DNA of 64,000 nucleotides, taken from positions 1-64,000 of the forward strand of contig NZ_JADKPR010000005.1 in the NCBI RefSeq assembly GCF_015351475.1, written 5' to 3'. The notes beneath the pieces are model-generated. The model ran no database searches. It was not told the DNA's origin and worked only from the letters and a program-made list of their open reading frames with translations. Shown here piece after piece: positions 22,101-29,421 of the stretch. The stretch comes from Flavobacterium sp. HJJ (lineage in GTDB: Bacteria; Bacteroidota; Bacteroidia; Flavobacteriales; Flavobacteriaceae). Within the stretch, counting starts at the first letter, position 1. Each line of letters opens with the position of its first letter. Made by a program: the position numbers and the translations under genes.

Positions 22101-22781
22101 AGGACTAACAGAACCTTTTAAAGGAATTCCAAATGTCAAAGCTGTATTGATACATCTGCTTGAACTGGCTGAGTTACCGCTAACTGATGATAATTTGGAG
22201 ATAGTAATTACACCAGGGGTATTTATATCACAAATATTATAATTAAAAGCTCCAAATGGAATATTAAATTCTAAAAAAGTACCAGAACCAGGACTGCAGA
22301 TATTGCCGCTATAAGCAGCAAGTCCATTATTGACAGGAAGCGGTGTTAAAACATTTCCTGCTCCTGAATATAAATTAAAAGTAGAAGCATTTGAATTAAT
22401 TTCAAGAATATAATCGGCACCGGCTACAGTCAATGAGCCTCCAAAAGAATCCGTGGTTAATCCTGTTGAAGCGTTGCTGTCTGTATCTAAATATAGTCTG
22501 AAAAGAGCTGCACCTCCATTACCAATATTCATACCAAGTCGTAATACCTGATTGCCGGTATCTACTTTAGCATGAATCGTCCCAATTTGACAGGTAGATG
22601 AAGGACTGGCGCTTAATACCTGATTAAAAACTACACCTGTACCATATTCATCTCCTGAAGCTCCAGGAGCGGGACAGTAATTACCGTCAGCAATATCTTG
22701 TCCATACGTACTGCTGACAGTTACCAATAAACAGAATGAAATAAGTAGTGATTTTATCGAAAAAGTAAAAAATGTTTTCAT
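13173..22781 (-). CDS. Giant SprB-like repeat adhesin with type IX secretion type B C-terminal domain
   Basis: The 3202-residue protein begins with a signal peptide (ends STYGQ, about residue 27) and an N-terminal domain of about 200 residues. An Ig-like segment and one divergent SprB-type repeat follow. Next are 14 near-identical 79-residue SprB repeats (394-1499; core SYTITVKDANGCTTTQ) and another divergent one. Two single DUF11-type domains and five near-identical 130-residue DUF11-type domains (1830-2479; core VVTYTFTVTNPGNVSLHN) come next, then one more DUF11 domain. Three to four Ig/cadherin-like modules with NDTLN motifs complete the stalk. The last about 110 residues (ALSANEDGKNDYF, VEIYNRWGILVFER, PTGTYFYIISYD, KDGYLYLVK) form the gliding-associated type B sorting domain. 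It is presumably secreted by the type IX system with the adjacent SprF-like protein and may act in surface adhesion or gliding. Confidence 0.92.
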   Translation of the reverse strand: MKTFFTFSIKSLLISFCLLVTVSSTYGQDIADGNYCPAPGASGDEYGTGVVFNQVLSASPSSTCQIGTIHAKVDTGNQVLRLGMNIGNGGAALFRLYLDTDSNASTGLTTDSFGGSLTVAGADYILEINSNASTFNLYSGAGNVLTPLPVNNGLAAYSGNICSPGSGTFLEFNIPFGAFNYNICDINTPGVITISKLSSVSGNSASSSRCINTALTFGIPLKGSVSPNATVCSGTNSTVLTVSGLASGSSIVQWQSSVSPFTVWSPIANTTTTLTATNLTATTKYRAVFSNSGLCSGSNIVTSEATVTVSQAATVTFTQTDVLCNNASTGAINITPAGGGGAPYTYAWTGTGVNATAEDQTGLKAGVYKVIVKGANNCPSQELTVTLIQPATALAASITAQTNVLCFGNNTGSVTIEGANGTGPYTYAKDGTTFVASGVFSGLSAGPYTITVKDANGCTTTQAVTITQPAAALTASITAQTNVLCFGNSTASVTVAGANGTGPYTYAKDGTTFVSSGVFSGLTAGSYTITVKDANGCTTTQAVTITQPTATLTASITAQTNVLCFGNSTASVTVAGANGTSPYTYAKDGITFSGNGTFSSLTAGSYTITVKDASGCTTTQAVTITQPAAGLTASITAQTNVLCFGNSTASVTVAGANGTSPYTYAKDGTTFVSSGVFSGLTAGSYTITVKDANGCTTTQPVTITQPDAALTASITAQTNVLCFGNSTASVTVAGANGTSPYTYAKDGITFSGSGTFSGLSAGSYTITVKDANGCTTTQAVTITQPAAALTASITAQTNVLCFGNSTASVTVAGGNGTSPYTYAKDGITFSGSGTFSGLSAGPYTITVKDANGCTTTQAVTITQPAAALTASITAQTNVLCFGNSTASVTVAGANGTSPYTYSKDGITFSGSGIFNSLTAGSYTITVKDANGCTTTQAVTITQPLAALTASITAQTNVLCFGNSTASVTVAGANGTSPYTYSKDGTTFSGSGIFSGLSADSYTITVKDANSCTTTQAVTITQPDATLTASITTQTNVLCFGNSTASVTVAGANGTSPYTYSKNGATFVSSGTFSGLAAGAYTITVKDSNGCITNQSVTITQPAAALTASITAQTNVLCFGNSTASVTVAGANGTSPYTYSKNGTIFVSSGTFNGLTAGPYTITVKDANGCITTQAVSITQPVAALTASITAQTNVLCFGNSTASVTIAGANGTSPYTYSKDGTAFSGSGTFSGLAAGPYTITVKDANGCITTQAVAITQPAAGLTASITAQTNVLCFGNNTASVTVAGANGTSPYTYSKDGTTFSGSGIFSGLTAGPYTITVKDANGCTTTQAVTITQPAAALTASITAQTNVLCFGNSTASVTVAGANGTSPYTYSKNGTTFVSSGTFSGLTAGSYTITVKDANGCTTTQPVTITQPVAALTASITAQTNVFCFGDSTASVTVAGANGTSPYTYAKDGTTFVSSGTFGGLTVGSYTITVKDANGCTTNQVVTITQPAAVLSASAVIINNNNCVGCSNGSIAQTVIGGTSPYTYTWSNLTATKDLSNLPKGTYSVEIKDAKGCIINKQYTITESGIALVKKGLFIDTNGDGFAQAGEKVNYTFTVTNTGNVDVTNVIISDPLLGAINITGNPIALIAAGAANNTVTGTYTLTQNDINAGKVINSATALGKDTENKNVTDVSGTAIDNDIPTETLLIQFPEITITKDGTYVDSNHDGITNVGDVVTYNFVVKNTGNVTLTNVTVTDNNAVITGGPIAVLAVGATDSAAFSGSHTITQGDIDTGYVYNLATVTSKDPNSNPVTDTSSDPTPCTSCPIKPDCPDCTITQLTQSPKIALVKTNDITIGENGCAVLAVGSVVTYTFTVTNPGNVSLHNVAVADPHAGLSAIAMQSGDTNNNSILEVNETWIYKATYSVTQADIDTGTITNQATVNGLSPNNTTVTDLSGNLSTNNAPNVIPICTNPKIALVKTNDITAGENGCAALAVGSVVTYTFTVTNPGNVSLHNVAVADPHTGLSAIAMQSGDTNNNSILEVNETWIYKATYNVTQADIDSGSITNQATVNGTPPNNAVVTDQSGNLSTNNTPNVITICTNPSIALVKTNDITAGENGCATLAVGSIVTYTFTVTNTGNVSLHNVAVIDPHVGLSAIAMQSGDTNNNSILEVNETWIYKATYNVTQADIDNGTITNQATVNGNAPNNAAVTDQSGNLSTNNTPNVIIICTNPGIALVKNNDIATGENGCASLAVGSIVTYTFTVTNTGNVSLHNVAVIDPHAGLSAIAMQSGDTNNNSILEVNETWIYKATYNVTQADIDNGTITNQATVNGTAPNNTIVTDQSGNLPTNNNPNVIPICTNSGIALVKNNDIATGENGCASLAVGSVVTYTFTVTNLGNVSLHNVAVIDPHAGLSAIALQSGDANSNSILEVNETWIYKATYSVTQADIDNGTITNQATVNGTAPNNAVVTDQSGNLSTNNNPNVITFCINPGLTVVKTAATTSFSAVGNVINYTINIKNTGNVTLHQIDVKDPLTGLDTIIEVLAPGASSEYSQSYTVTQEDLNKGTITNVATADGLTPNNTPVSATDDAVVNENTNPINAVDDNAGTVVGVNQITANVINVFTNDTLNALAVNPTDVVLTSVTSNPYLQMNPDGSIDVLANAPVGIQTMTYQICEKLNSTNCDTATVTVTIEAPTMKISGEAICINDVPYFSYTATADNFTPVNGLTLTWADSNNNVIATMTNLPLNGKVLWPGATVDQNGNGTDWPGWVFADGKWSETADGFEGLRPTANITFTLNPSQTITVSYPPADPFCTSRPTFTINAADDAAATLEGLTGVKNIVTVFKNDTLNTLALNPADVTLSVLVPDPKGGITLNTDGSVDIKANTPTGIYTLTYQICEKADNGNCDTAIVTINVTNIPLVIKANPDTYSVTQCSIANEVRNALTNDLLNGAPANISDLKFKLLTSLAQFIDIDTNGAISFKDGVAAGQYTFDYQICEAANPTNCSTSTITINIAGIEPVTINGSAFCNADTTPIDLNSLLPEGTAVNGSWVDTDNTGGLTGNFLNAIGIPIGQYKYEYKIGGNCPRSIFLTMGINDDCKVLPCKNIIIHNALSANEDGKNDYFQIENLEDNACYKNVKVEIYNRWGILVFERENYDNAGNAFRGRSEGRTTVNKNEGLPTGTYFYIISYDTVDGVGQTQNIKKDGYLYLVK
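15345..17294 (-). repeat. Five tandem 390-bp repeats encoding 130-residue DUF11-type domains
   Basis: Five consecutive units of exactly 390 bp lie inside the adhesin gene (residues 1830-2479). Each begins around the codons for IALVK(T/N)ND and includes SGDTNNNSILEVNETWIYKA. The period is constant and no frame is broken. The nucleotide sequences are nearly the same between units, which points to recent unequal crossing-over or gene conversion. Confidence 0.93.
18285..21602 (-). repeat. Fourteen tandem 237-bp SprB repeats
   Basis: Fourteen units of exactly 237 bp encode 79-residue repeats starting L(T/A)ASIT(A/T)QTNV and ending in TITQP plus three residues. Variation is concentrated at one short segment, KDGTTFVSSGVFSGL versus KDGITFSGSGTFSGL-type variants, which recur in mosaic order along the array. 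Divergent single repeats flank both ends. The array is an expected hotspot for copy-number change and assembly collapse. Confidence 0.95.
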
Positions 22782-24680
22782 TTTGGATTATTTTAAGGTT
22801 AATAACCTAAATAGATATGAGAAAAAAATCTAAGTAATTATTCTATAGGGAAGCAAACAGAAACCCACACCAAATGAGTAATTACTTTAAAGCATTACAA
22901 TCAGTTAGCAAAAAGAATGAAATTATTTGTACAGAATCAATATATTGAGATGTACAATGTGCAGTATGTTTCTTCTGGCGGGGCACCTTTTATTTTTCTA
23001 TTTTGATCTGCCTGGAGCAGAATAAAAACAATTTTTCCAGAAGGATTCTCAATATTAAAGACAGATAGAATTGTATATGAAATTTCTAATAGGAGCGGGT
23101 AGACTTTTTTTTCAAAAAAAGGCGATGGGACTTGGATTGTTTTCAAAATAATATTTGAAAAAAAATCTTGTAATTGATTTAGAGTAGTTTTGAGTATCAT
23201 GTTTTTGATTTTTGGGTAAATTAGTAATTGGAAATTGAGTTTTATAATCTGTATCAATTATCAGAAAGCAGTGCTTAACAGATAGTGATTGTGGTATTTT
23301 ATCTTTTGAGTTTGATTTAATCTGAAGACGAAATCAAATGAAATATTATTCTGTAAAAAAAAATATAATTAGACGGTTAATCTGCTACAGCTGAATAGTT
23401 ATAGGTTTCTTAATCCAATTTTGATTCGTATTTTTAGGACTAAATCAAAATTCCAATGTGCTTGAAACAGGTAAAACGGCTGTACTTTTAAATTCAGCTT
23501 TGATTCGTATTTTTAGGACTAAATCAAAATTCCAATGTGCTTGAAATAAGTAAAAACAGATATACTTTTTAAATTCAGCTTTGATTCAGATTTTGGAACT
23601 AAATCAAAACTCCAATGTGCATGAAACAAGTAAAAACAGATATACTTTTTAAAATTCTATTTTGATTTATATCTGGGAACTAAATCAAAATTCCAGTGGT
23701 GCCTAAAACAAGTAAAAAACAGATATACTTTTTTATCCTTTTTTGATTCAGATTTGGAAACTAAATCAAAATTTTATCTCAAATGAAATCAATAAAGCTG
23801 AAGTGAGCTTTTTTGATTCTATTTTGGCTGTGATTTGGGAGTTTAACCCAAATTTGCTATTTGCTAATTATTAATAATCAACATAAAATCCAAGTCCTTT
23901 TTTGTGATATTGATTTTTTTTTAGGAAAAAAAATAATACTATATCATCAAATTGTTTACCAAATTTAATAAGAATGTTTTCATTACAATATCTTTTTCTT
24001 TGAAAGGCTGAAATAATCGTTGAATAGTTATGTCTGTAAGAAATTATATTTGAAAAACTGATTATATTTTTAGAATATCGTAAGTAAATTGTTAATTATT
24101 TTTGAATAATATAAAAAAGTGTATGAAAAACACGAATAATTCAAAAGTAATCTCTCTGGTAAAATCCTACAAAGCCAAAATATTTAATTTAACACACTAT
24201 TGATAAAATCAATAAGATTTTTTTTAATTTATATAGTGCTTAAATTATTTGCGTATAATTTGAAATAAAATTCAATAAATAAAAACTCTGATTAACTAAT
24301 GGTTTTAATAAAAGACAAGATTGTATGAAAAATTTCAAGTTTAAAAGATTTTAATATATTTAGTGAATTAGTTTATTGTTTTTTTTAGCAAATTTTAGAT
24401 GGACAAATTCTTATTTAGTGATTTTAGTCTTAAGCGTTTAAGAACTTTCTTGTGGTTAAATCAACAGATGACTCTTAAAAAGTTTGTAATTTCAAATGAA
24501 AATTTAAGTTTAATATTCTAAACTTTTTTGTAAATTGTAAGTCCTTAATGATTTTGTAAACTGATTTAACTGCAAATCCTTTATTTTAGTATAAATAATT
24601 TATTTTCTAAAATTCATTTTATGCGACGGATTTTGGGTATTGCTCTTGTCATTAGTGTTTAAGAAATAATATTTTAACGT
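22782..24680. other. 1.9-kb AT-rich divergent intergenic region
   Basis: This gap separates the minus-strand adhesin gene from plus-strand sixA. It contains a short palindrome, AGGTTAATAACCT (22796-22808), 14 bp before the adhesin start. A low-quality minus-strand frame at 22937-23257 has no recognisable features. The tandem hairpin repeats at 23420-23790 are listed separately. From about 23870 to 24620 it is very AT-rich sequence with no frame that I would call. A 13-codon ATG frame at 24621-24662 is noted but not called. Promoters for both flanking genes must lie here, but I could not find a convincing paired -33/-7. Confidence 0.7.
23420..23790. repeat. Tandem 79-81-bp repeats, each with a TTTTGATT/AATCAAAA hairpin
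   Basis: Five units begin at the TTTGATT word near 23420, 23499, 23580, 23661 and 23742 (spacing 79, 81, 81, 81). Each contains TTTTGATT, about 12-15 bases, then AATCAAAA, followed by a conserved TTCCAATG-like word and, in units 1-4, GTAAAA...ATATACTTTTT. A decayed sixth start lies near 23812. The non-hairpin part is conserved as well, so the whole unit is a tandem repeat and not a repeat-spacer array. An unrelated hairpin, ATTTGGG/CCCAAAT, follows at 23833-23853. Confidence 0.8.
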
Positions 24681-25166
24681 ATGAAAAATCTAATTTTAAT
24701 TCGGCATGCAAAATCCAGTTGGGAGGCACCTTTACATGATAAAGACAGACCTCTGACTTCGCAGGGAATGAAAAGTGCGCATTTGGTTTCGTCACATATT
24801 AGCAAATTTTTGCCAAAAACATATACTATATGGAGCAGTACTGCTGAGAGGGCAGTAGAAACAGCAATGATTTTTGCTCAAAATATAAATTATCCATTGG
24901 AAAGCATTATTTACAAAGATGACTTATATACTTTCGATGAAAGAAAATTAGAAAAGATCATTAAACTTGAAAGCAATGGAAATGATAACATAATAATATT
25001 CGGGCATAACGAGGCTATTACGAATTTTGTTAATAAATTTGGTGATGTATACATTGATAATGTACCTACAGCCGGATTTGTTCACATAGAATTCAATAGT
25101 GAAAGCTGGGATTCTATTAATAAAGGCAAGACAAAAAAAACAGTATTTCCCCGAGATTTAAAATAA
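24681..25166 (+). CDS. SixA-type phosphohistidine phosphatase (histidine phosphatase family)
   Basis: The 161-residue protein has the catalytic RHAKSSW motif at residues 8-14 and the second histidine in IIFGHNEAI (about residue 116). The short, single-domain form is that of SixA-like phosphatases, which remove phosphate from histidine on phosphorelay proteins or small substrates. It ends 8 bp before ppk1, so the pair is almost certainly co-transcribed. This suggests a link to polyphosphate or phosphate metabolism, although the substrate cannot be read from the sequence. Confidence 0.87.
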   Translation: MKNLILIRHAKSSWEAPLHDKDRPLTSQGMKSAHLVSSHISKFLPKTYTIWSSTAERAVETAMIFAQNINYPLESIIYKDDLYTFDERKLEKIIKLESNGNDNIIIFGHNEAITNFVNKFGDVYIDNVPTAGFVHIEFNSESWDSINKGKTKKTVFPRDLK

Positions 25167-25174
25167 ATAAAAAA

Positions 25175-27250
25175 GTGTTTGAACAAAGATATATTGATAG
25201 AGAAAAAAGCTGGTTAGCTTTTAACGCTAGAGTACTTCAAGAAGCTGCAGATGATTCAGTTCCATTATTAGACAGGTTGCGATTTTTAGGGATATTTTCA
25301 AATAATCTGGATGAATTTTTTAGAGTTAGATTTGCTGCTATCAGACGATTAAGTCTGAGCGGCATATCTGGAGAAAAATATTTTGGAGGAGTAACTGCAC
25401 AGCAGTTAATTAAGGATATAACCAAAATTGTTATACAGCAGCAGTCCGAAAGTTTAAGGATACTTAATAATATCGAAGAACGGCTGGAAACTGAAAATAT
25501 ATTTATTATCCATGAAAATGATATAAATAGTGAGCAAGAAGCTTTTTTGAAAGAATTTTTTATACAAAAGTTAAGCCCTGAACTTGTTACGATTATTTTA
25601 AATGATTTAGCAGAATTTCCTATTTTGAAAGATTCATTAGGTTATTTGGCTGTAAAACTCGTGATGAAAAAAAATCAGGAAGTACGTTACGCTATTATTG
25701 AAATTCCTAAAATGGTTAACCGTTTTGTTGTACTGCCTTCGAGTAATGAAAAGCAATATGTTATTTTAATTGATGATGTCATTAGAATGCATTTGAGCAG
25801 TATCTTCAATATTTTTAATTATGAAAGCGTTTCGGCTCATATGATAAAAATAACCAGAGATGCACAATTAGACATTGACAGTGATTTAAGTAAAAGCATG
25901 CTGCAGAAAATATCTTCGAGCGTTAAGGACAGAAGGATAGGGGAGCCGGTGCGTTTTATTTATGATCAGGAAATAAGCAGGGATACTCTTAAATTTTTTC
26001 TTGACAAAATGAATATTGATTCTACTGATAGTATTATTCCCGGCGGAAGATATCACAACAGGAGAGATTATATGGATTTTCCTAATCTTGGAAGATTTGA
26101 TTTGTTATATAAAAAAAATGATCCTCTTCCAGTACCTGGACTAAGTCTTGAAGGAAGTATTTTAAGCAAAATTGCTGAGAAAGATTATCTATTGAATGCT
26201 CCATATCAATCGTTCTCTTATTTAATTAAATTTTTGCGCGAGGCAGCTTTAGATCCAAAAGTAAGTTCTATAAAAATTACATTATACCGATTGGCAAAAA
26301 ATTCCCAGATTATCAGCTCATTAATTAACGCTGCTAAAAATGGAAAGAAAGTAATTGTCCAGATCGAATTGCAGGCCCGCTTTGATGAAGCTTCAAATAT
26401 TTCCTATGCAGAGCAGATGCAGACCGAAGGCATAGAACTTATATTTGGAATAAAAGGGTTAAAAGTTCACAGTAAAGTCTGCGTTATTGAAAGACATGAA
26501 AAAAATAAAATCAAAAGGTACGGCTTTATTTCGACTGGAAATTTTAATGAATCTACTGCCAAGATTTATACCGATGTGACACTTTTTACATGTCATTCCC
26601 AAATTTTGAAAGACATATCTAAAATATTTGATTTTTTTGATACTAATTATAAAGTGCAGCGTTATAAACATCTTATTGTTTCACCGCAGTACACTAGAAA
26701 CCGTTTTATCAAATTAATAGACAGGGAAATTGCTCATGCTTTGGCGGGAAGAAAAACGTACATGAAATTAAAAATGAACAGCCTGTCCGACTTAGCTATG
26801 ATTGATAAATTGTATGAAGCAGGCAATGCCGGAGTAAAAATCCAGTTAGAGGTAAGAGGTATCTGTTCATTAATTCCCGGAATTAAAGGATTGAGTGAAA
26901 ATATTGAAGCTATCAGTATAGTTGATAACTATTTAGAGCATTCAAGAGTTTATATTTTTGGAAATGCCGGATTTACGGATGTTTATATTTCATCTGCCGA
27001 TATAATGACCCGAAATATTGACGCTAGGGTAGAAGTAACCTGCCCTATTTATGATCAGGACATAAAAAATGAACTGATTGATAATTTTGATATTGGGTGG
27101 AAAGGAAATGTAAAAGCCAGATTTCATTCTTATAAATTGGATAATAAATATAGAGTGAGGGGTGATAATCCAATTTTTAGGGCACAATGGGAAACCTACA
27201 AATATTACCAGCGAAAAGCTGAATTGATTGAAGAACTGAAAGAAGATTAA
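25175..27250 (+). CDS. ppk1: Polyphosphate kinase 1
   Basis: The 691-residue enzyme reversibly polymerises the gamma-phosphate of ATP into polyphosphate. The N-terminal block YIDREKSWLAFNARVLQEA is diagnostic. The autophosphorylated histidine lies in KGLKVHSKVCVIER, and the phospholipase D-like sites include YGFISTGNFNESTAKIYTD and the C-terminal RNIDARVEVTCPIYD. The start is a GTG (reading FEQRYIDRE), which fits both the family N-terminus and the 8-bp spacing from sixA. It is followed after 40 bp by ppx, giving a synthesis plus degradation pair. Confidence 0.95.
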   Translation: MFEQRYIDREKSWLAFNARVLQEAADDSVPLLDRLRFLGIFSNNLDEFFRVRFAAIRRLSLSGISGEKYFGGVTAQQLIKDITKIVIQQQSESLRILNNIEERLETENIFIIHENDINSEQEAFLKEFFIQKLSPELVTIILNDLAEFPILKDSLGYLAVKLVMKKNQEVRYAIIEIPKMVNRFVVLPSSNEKQYVILIDDVIRMHLSSIFNIFNYESVSAHMIKITRDAQLDIDSDLSKSMLQKISSSVKDRRIGEPVRFIYDQEISRDTLKFFLDKMNIDSTDSIIPGGRYHNRRDYMDFPNLGRFDLLYKKNDPLPVPGLSLEGSILSKIAEKDYLLNAPYQSFSYLIKFLREAALDPKVSSIKITLYRLAKNSQIISSLINAAKNGKKVIVQIELQARFDEASNISYAEQMQTEGIELIFGIKGLKVHSKVCVIERHEKNKIKRYGFISTGNFNESTAKIYTDVTLFTCHSQILKDISKIFDFFDTNYKVQRYKHLIVSPQYTRNRFIKLIDREIAHALAGRKTYMKLKMNSLSDLAMIDKLYEAGNAGVKIQLEVRGICSLIPGIKGLSENIEAISIVDNYLEHSRVYIFGNAGFTDVYISSADIMTRNIDARVEVTCPIYDQDIKNELIDNFDIGWKGNVKARFHSYKLDNKYRVRGDNPIFRAQWETYKYYQRKAELIEELKED

Positions 27251-27290
27251 AAAAACGAAACCTACAGAATTAAATCGCATCCTAGAGAAT

Positions 27291-28181
27291 ATGATTAAAA
27301 TTAAAAAATATGCTGCTATTGATATTGGATCGAATGCCATGCGTTTATTGATTGCCAATATTGTAGAAGAAGATGATAAAGACCCGCAGTTTAATAAAAG
27401 TTCATTAGTCCGTGTTCCTATCCGTTTGGGTCAGGATGCTTTTACAGTAGGAGAAATTTCTCCTGAGAATATTGACCGAATGGTCGATGCGATGAAAGCT
27501 TTCAATTTATTAATGAAAGTACATAAAGTAGAACGTTATATGGCATTTGCTACATCAGCTATGCGTGAGGCTTATAACGCCAAAGAAGTAGTCGCTCTGA
27601 TAAAAAAGAAGGCAGACATCAAAATAGAAATTATTGACGGCAAAAAAGAAGCGGCGATAATTGCTTCAACCGATTTACATCATTTATTAAAAACAGACGA
27701 AACATATCTGTTTGTAGATGTTGGAGGCGGAAGTACCGAATTTACTTTGTTTTCAAATGGTAAAATGGTGAATTCAAGATCATTCAAAGCAGGAACTGTT
27801 AGACTGTTGAATGAAATGGTCTGTGATGTTGTCTGGGAAGAAATAGAAAAATGGATTAAGCAGAACACCGCCGATTATGAAGAAGTTACTTTGATAGGAT
27901 CTGGTGGTAATATCAATAAATTATTTAAAATGTCAGGCAAACTACAGGAAAAACCTTTGTCATACATTTATATAAATTCCCAATATGCTTATTTGAATTC
28001 CTTGACTTATGAGCAAAGAATTTCCCAGTTAGGGCTTAATCCAGACAGGGCAGACGTTATTGTTCCGGCTACCCGAATTTATCTAAATGCAATGAAATGG
28101 AGTGGAGCAAGACAGATTTATGTTCCAAAAATTGGACTTTCTGATGGTATTGTGAAAGCTATGTATTATGGCAAAATTTAA
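27291..28181 (+). CDS. ppx: Exopolyphosphatase / GppA family phosphatase
   Basis: The 296-residue protein has the ASKHA fold of Ppx/GppA. The first phosphate loop is AAIDIGSNAMRLLIAN, the second is FVDVGGGSTEFTLF with the preceding EAAIIAS catalytic Glu region, and GSGGNINKL follows. It lacks the C-terminal HD-like domain of the longer E. coli enzymes, as many short Bacteroidota homologues do. It should remove terminal phosphate from polyphosphate or pppGpp. It directly follows ppk1, so polyphosphate hydrolysis is the likelier role. Confidence 0.92.
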   Translation: MIKIKKYAAIDIGSNAMRLLIANIVEEDDKDPQFNKSSLVRVPIRLGQDAFTVGEISPENIDRMVDAMKAFNLLMKVHKVERYMAFATSAMREAYNAKEVVALIKKKADIKIEIIDGKKEAAIIASTDLHHLLKTDETYLFVDVGGGSTEFTLFSNGKMVNSRSFKAGTVRLLNEMVCDVVWEEIEKWIKQNTADYEEVTLIGSGGNINKLFKMSGKLQEKPLSYIYINSQYAYLNSLTYEQRISQLGLNPDRADVIVPATRIYLNAMKWSGARQIYVPKIGLSDGIVKAMYYGKI

Positions 28182-28209
28182 TTGAAAAATAGAACAGAAT
28201 TAATCTAAG

Positions 28210-28773
28210 ATGATAGAAATTTTTCAATATTTATTTCAATTAAATCCAGAAGAATGTCAGCTGTTAAATAGTTTAATCACTTACAGAAAAATTAAAAAAT
28301 CAGATTATTTAATTTCTGAAAATCAGGTATGTAATGAAATTGTATTCGTGAAATCCGGAATTATGCGCTCTTTTTTTATCAATTCAAAAGGAGATGAAAT
28401 AACCAACTGTTTCACTTTTGAGAATGAATTCATGACTGCTTTTTCGAGTTTTATTACACAAAATCCAACAGATGAAAACATTCAGGCGATTACTGACTGC
28501 GAATTGGAAGTAATTGATAAAACGGCTGTCGAAAAACTTTTTAGTTCTAGTTTTAGATGGGCTGATATCGGCAGAAAGATTGCCGAAAATGAAGTTGTCA
28601 ATCTGCATAACCGAATTTCATCACTGCAAAAAAGATCTTCAATAGAAAGATACGAAGCATTGTTTATAAATCATCAGAAGTACATTCAATACATTCCATT
28701 GATTTATTTAGCATCGTACTTAGGAGTTTCAACAAGACATTTAAGCAGAATAAGACAGACTGCTGTATTTTAA
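28210..28773 (+). CDS. Crp/Fnr family transcriptional regulator
   Basis: The 187-residue protein has an N-terminal cyclic-nucleotide-binding-type beta-roll (residues about 25-115; IVFVKSGIMRSFF, GDEITNCFTFENEFMTAFSSF). It then has a dimer helix and a compact C-terminal helix-turn-helix (IPLIYLASYLGVSTRHLSRIRQ). No cysteine cluster of an oxygen-sensing FNR is present, and the cAMP pocket arginine/serine motif is not obvious, so the effector is unknown. It lies 28 bp after ppx and 58 bp before an NAD(P)H oxidoreductase, which it may control. The spacer holds the palindrome GACATTTGTC at 28774-28783. Confidence 0.87.
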   Translation: MIEIFQYLFQLNPEECQLLNSLITYRKIKKSDYLISENQVCNEIVFVKSGIMRSFFINSKGDEITNCFTFENEFMTAFSSFITQNPTDENIQAITDCELEVIDKTAVEKLFSSSFRWADIGRKIAENEVVNLHNRISSLQKRSSIERYEALFINHQKYIQYIPLIYLASYLGVSTRHLSRIRQTAVF

Positions 28774-28831
28774 GACATTTGTCCTGTTTTAAGAAAATTA
28801 CTTAGAATATTTTTGATAAAAAATAATTTTT

Positions 28832-29410
28832 ATGAAAAATATCCTGATAATAAACGGGCATCCTAATACTGCCAGTTATAATTTTGCTTTAGCGGAATCC
28901 TATAAAAACGGCGCTTTGGAAGCAAAAGCAAATATTGAAACCATTGTCATTGCAGACTTAAAGTTCAATCCAAATTTAGCTTACGGATATCAAAAAAGAA
29001 TAGATTTAGAACCCGATTTAATTAAGGCTTGGGAAAAAATTAAAAAAGCAGATCATTTGGTATGGATTCATCCTGTTTGGTGGGGCGGTCTTCCTGCAAT
29101 TACCAAAGGCTTTATCGATAGGCTTTTTTTGCCTGGAATGGCTTTTCAATACCGTGAAAATTCTGTTTGGTGGGATAAATTATTGAAAGGAAAAACGGCA
29201 CATATTATTACTACACTTGATCAGCCGAGCTGGTATTATTATTTATTCAATTCAAAACCAAGTGTCAATCAATTAAAAAAAGCAGTATTAGAATTTTGCG
29301 GGGTAAAACCTGTAAAAGTAACTTATGTCGGCATAATTAAAAGCTCTGATGAAAAACAGCGTGAAAAATGGCTGCGTAAAATTTTTCATTTGGGATCACA
29401 GCTCAAATAA
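28832..29410 (+). CDS. NAD(P)H:quinone oxidoreductase / flavodoxin-fold reductase
   Basis: The 192-residue protein matches the KefF/NQO1 (Flavodoxin_2) family: ILIINGHPNTASYNFALAESY at the N-terminus for FMN phosphate binding, HLVWIHPVWWGGLPAITKGFIDR for flavin and quinone binding, and the later GKTAHIITTLDQPSWYY. It should reduce quinones or other electrophiles with NAD(P)H in the cytoplasm. Being next to a Crp-type regulator suggests inducible expression. A terminator follows immediately. Confidence 0.88.
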   Translation: MKNILIINGHPNTASYNFALAESYKNGALEAKANIETIVIADLKFNPNLAYGYQKRIDLEPDLIKAWEKIKKADHLVWIHPVWWGGLPAITKGFIDRLFLPGMAFQYRENSVWWDKLLKGKTAHIITTLDQPSWYYYLFNSKPSVNQLKKAVLEFCGVKPVKVTYVGIIKSSDEKQREKWLRKIFHLGSQLK

Positions 29411-29421
29411 TGTAATAATTT

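Noticed and set aside
22937..23257. Minus-strand frame of 106 codons in the adhesin upstream region
   Set aside because: Its composition is ordinary for AT-rich non-coding DNA (many I, L, K, F, N codons). It has no domain, signal peptide or neighbour logic, and its start is deep in the gap.
23420..23860. CRISPR array interpretation of the tandem hairpin units
   Set aside because: The parts between hairpins are conserved from unit to unit, so they are not unique spacers. No cas genes are in the window.
24621..24662. Thirteen-codon frame (MRRILGIALVISV) shortly before sixA
   Set aside because: It could be a leader peptide, but there is no hairpin or regulatory amino-acid run after it and no way to support translation from sequence alone.
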